From assembly GCA_030597345.1 (NCBI GenBank), contig JAUVSA010000127.1:1-6371 (forward strand): a stretch of 6,371 nt of DNA. Reading direction: 5' to 3'. The translations under genes and the position numbers were made by a program. Below are positions 5,779 to 6,371 of the stretch, in pieces. The notes under the pieces were generated by a model. It made no database searches. It was not told the origin of the DNA and saw only the letters and a program-made list of their open reading frames with translations. The DNA comes from Bacillota bacterium (GTDB taxonomy: Bacteria; Armatimonadota; Hebobacteria; Hebobacterales; Hebobacteraceae). Position 1 is the stretch's first letter; every line of letters starts with the position of its first letter.

Positions 5779-6294
5779 ATGTCGGTCACAGGTGAGCCCA
5801 CAGTCGAGACAGTCTGCATCCTCGGACTGGGATATGTCGGTCTCCCCACGGCTGCCGTGCTTGCCGTCAACGGCTTCCGCGTGACCGGTGTGGACCTCCG
5901 CGGTGAAGTGGTGGAATCCGTCAACGCCGGCGAAGTGCCCATTGCCGAGGTCGGGCTGAAGACCGTGCTCCACGCCGCGGTCCGCTCCGGCAATCTCCAC
6001 GCCCAGTCGGACCCGAAGCCAGCCGACGCCTTCATCATCGCCGTACCCACGCCGCTCCGCGAGGACCGATTCGCCGATCTCTCCCACGTTGAGCAGGCCG
6101 CCCGCTCGATCCTCCCCCACCTCCGTCCGGGCAACCTCGTGGTGCTGGAATCCACCGTGCCTCCGGGCACCACCGACGGGCTGTTGACCGACATCCTCGC
6201 CGAGTCCGGCCTCGCCCCCAAGAAGGACTTGTTCGTCGCCCACTGCCCCGAGCGCGTGCTGCCGGGCCGCGTGCTCGGTGAGGTGGTGCTGTAG
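5779..6294 (+). CDS. UDP-sugar 6-dehydrogenase, WecC-like, prematurely stopped
   Basis: This is the N-terminal 171 residues of an NAD-dependent nucleotide-sugar dehydrogenase, a family usually near 400-430 residues that oxidises C6 of a UDP-sugar to a uronic acid. The Rossmann motif GLGYVGLP is at 16-23, NAGEVPIAEVGL at 49-60, IAVPTPL at 87-93, the catalytic-region ESTVPPGTT at 124-132 and CPERVLPG at 156-163. VPTP together with CPERVLPG points to the UDP-N-acetylmannosamine dehydrogenase (WecC) branch over UDP-glucose dehydrogenase. A TAG at 6292-6294 ends the frame. The same frame then continues with recognisable family sequence, so this looks like a nonsense mutation, a sequencing error or, less likely, a read-through codon. 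As it stands the product lacks the catalytic cysteine and the C-terminal UDP-sugar domain and should be inactive. The start is supported by AGGGAGGG upstream. It would supply a uronic-type sugar to the nearby transferases. Confidence 0.85.
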   Translation: MSVTGEPTVETVCILGLGYVGLPTAAVLAVNGFRVTGVDLRGEVVESVNAGEVPIAEVGLKTVLHAAVRSGNLHAQSDPKPADAFIIAVPTPLREDRFADLSHVEQAARSILPHLRPGNLVVLESTVPPGTTDGLLTDILAESGLAPKKDLFVAHCPERVLPGRVLGEVVL

Positions 6295-6371
6295 GACCGG
6301 ATCGTTGCCGGCTCCGACCCCGACAGCGCGGAGCGAGCCGCAGCCATCTACCGCCGCATAGTGGAGGGTCA
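6295..6371 (+). pseudogene. Dehydrogenase reading frame continuing past the TAG
   Basis: Read in the same frame directly after the TAG, these bases give DRIVAGSDPDSAERAAAIYR followed by RIVEG. This matches the family's usual continuation after CPERVLPG (the NDRIVGG...SAERAxxLY pattern), so coding sequence clearly resumes with no frame change. The residue replaced by TAG is normally Asn in this motif. The gene runs off the right edge of the window, so the catalytic Cys and the C-terminal domain cannot be checked. Confidence 0.75.

Noticed and set aside
6292..6294. TAG as a general sense codon (code change)
   Set aside because: Three other genes in the window end with TAG exactly at expected C-termini, so general reassignment is unlikely. 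A single mutation or sequence error is simpler.

Overview
The window is a high-GC bacterial segment that encodes part of a surface or exported polysaccharide locus. Four intact protein genes and the start of a fifth are visible. In order they are a Gfo/Idh/MocA sugar-nucleotide-type oxidoreductase (264-1250, minus), a membrane-anchored family 2 glycosyltransferase (1586-2719, plus), a family 4 glycosyltransferase of the exosortase/PEP-CTERM-associated type (2767-3951, minus), a second and more divergent family 4 glycosyltransferase (4263-5588, plus), and a WecC-like nucleotide-sugar dehydrogenase (from 5779, plus) that is broken by an in-frame TAG and then runs off the window. The sequence does not identify the taxon. 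High GC, strong Shine-Dalgarno sites at two genes and ordinary bacterial gene families fit many environmental phyla.

Layout. Positions 1-263 contain no recognisable gene but are dense in inverted repeats. A 143-base quasi-palindromic element can fold into a compact three-way junction and also has a competing, mutually exclusive helix. It is followed by a 14-bp perfect palindrome and a 9-bp inverted repeat against the end of the oxidoreductase gene. The oxidoreductase and the family 2 glycosyltransferase are divergent across a 335-bp intergenic region holding two 14-bp GC-rich palindromes. The family 2 and first family 4 transferases converge with 47 bp between them. The two family 4 transferases diverge across 311 bp, which repeats the 13-base core of one of those palindromes. 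A further 190 bp separates the second family 4 gene from the dehydrogenase.

How the genes fit together (inference from family roles). The dehydrogenase and the oxidoreductase would make or modify an activated sugar such as a uronic or amino-uronic acid nucleotide. The two cytosolic GT4 enzymes and the membrane GT2 enzyme would then build the repeat unit or extend the chain at the inner face of the membrane. No flippase, polymerase, exosortase or chain-length regulator is in view. The cluster is unusual in that the strand switches at almost every gene instead of forming one operon.

Main points for a second look: the structured, bistable-looking non-coding element at 1-143; the premature TAG in an otherwise well-conserved dehydrogenase; the reversed G/C strand bias confined to the second GT4 gene, which suggests inversion or acquisition; and the palindromes shared by the divergent promoter regions.
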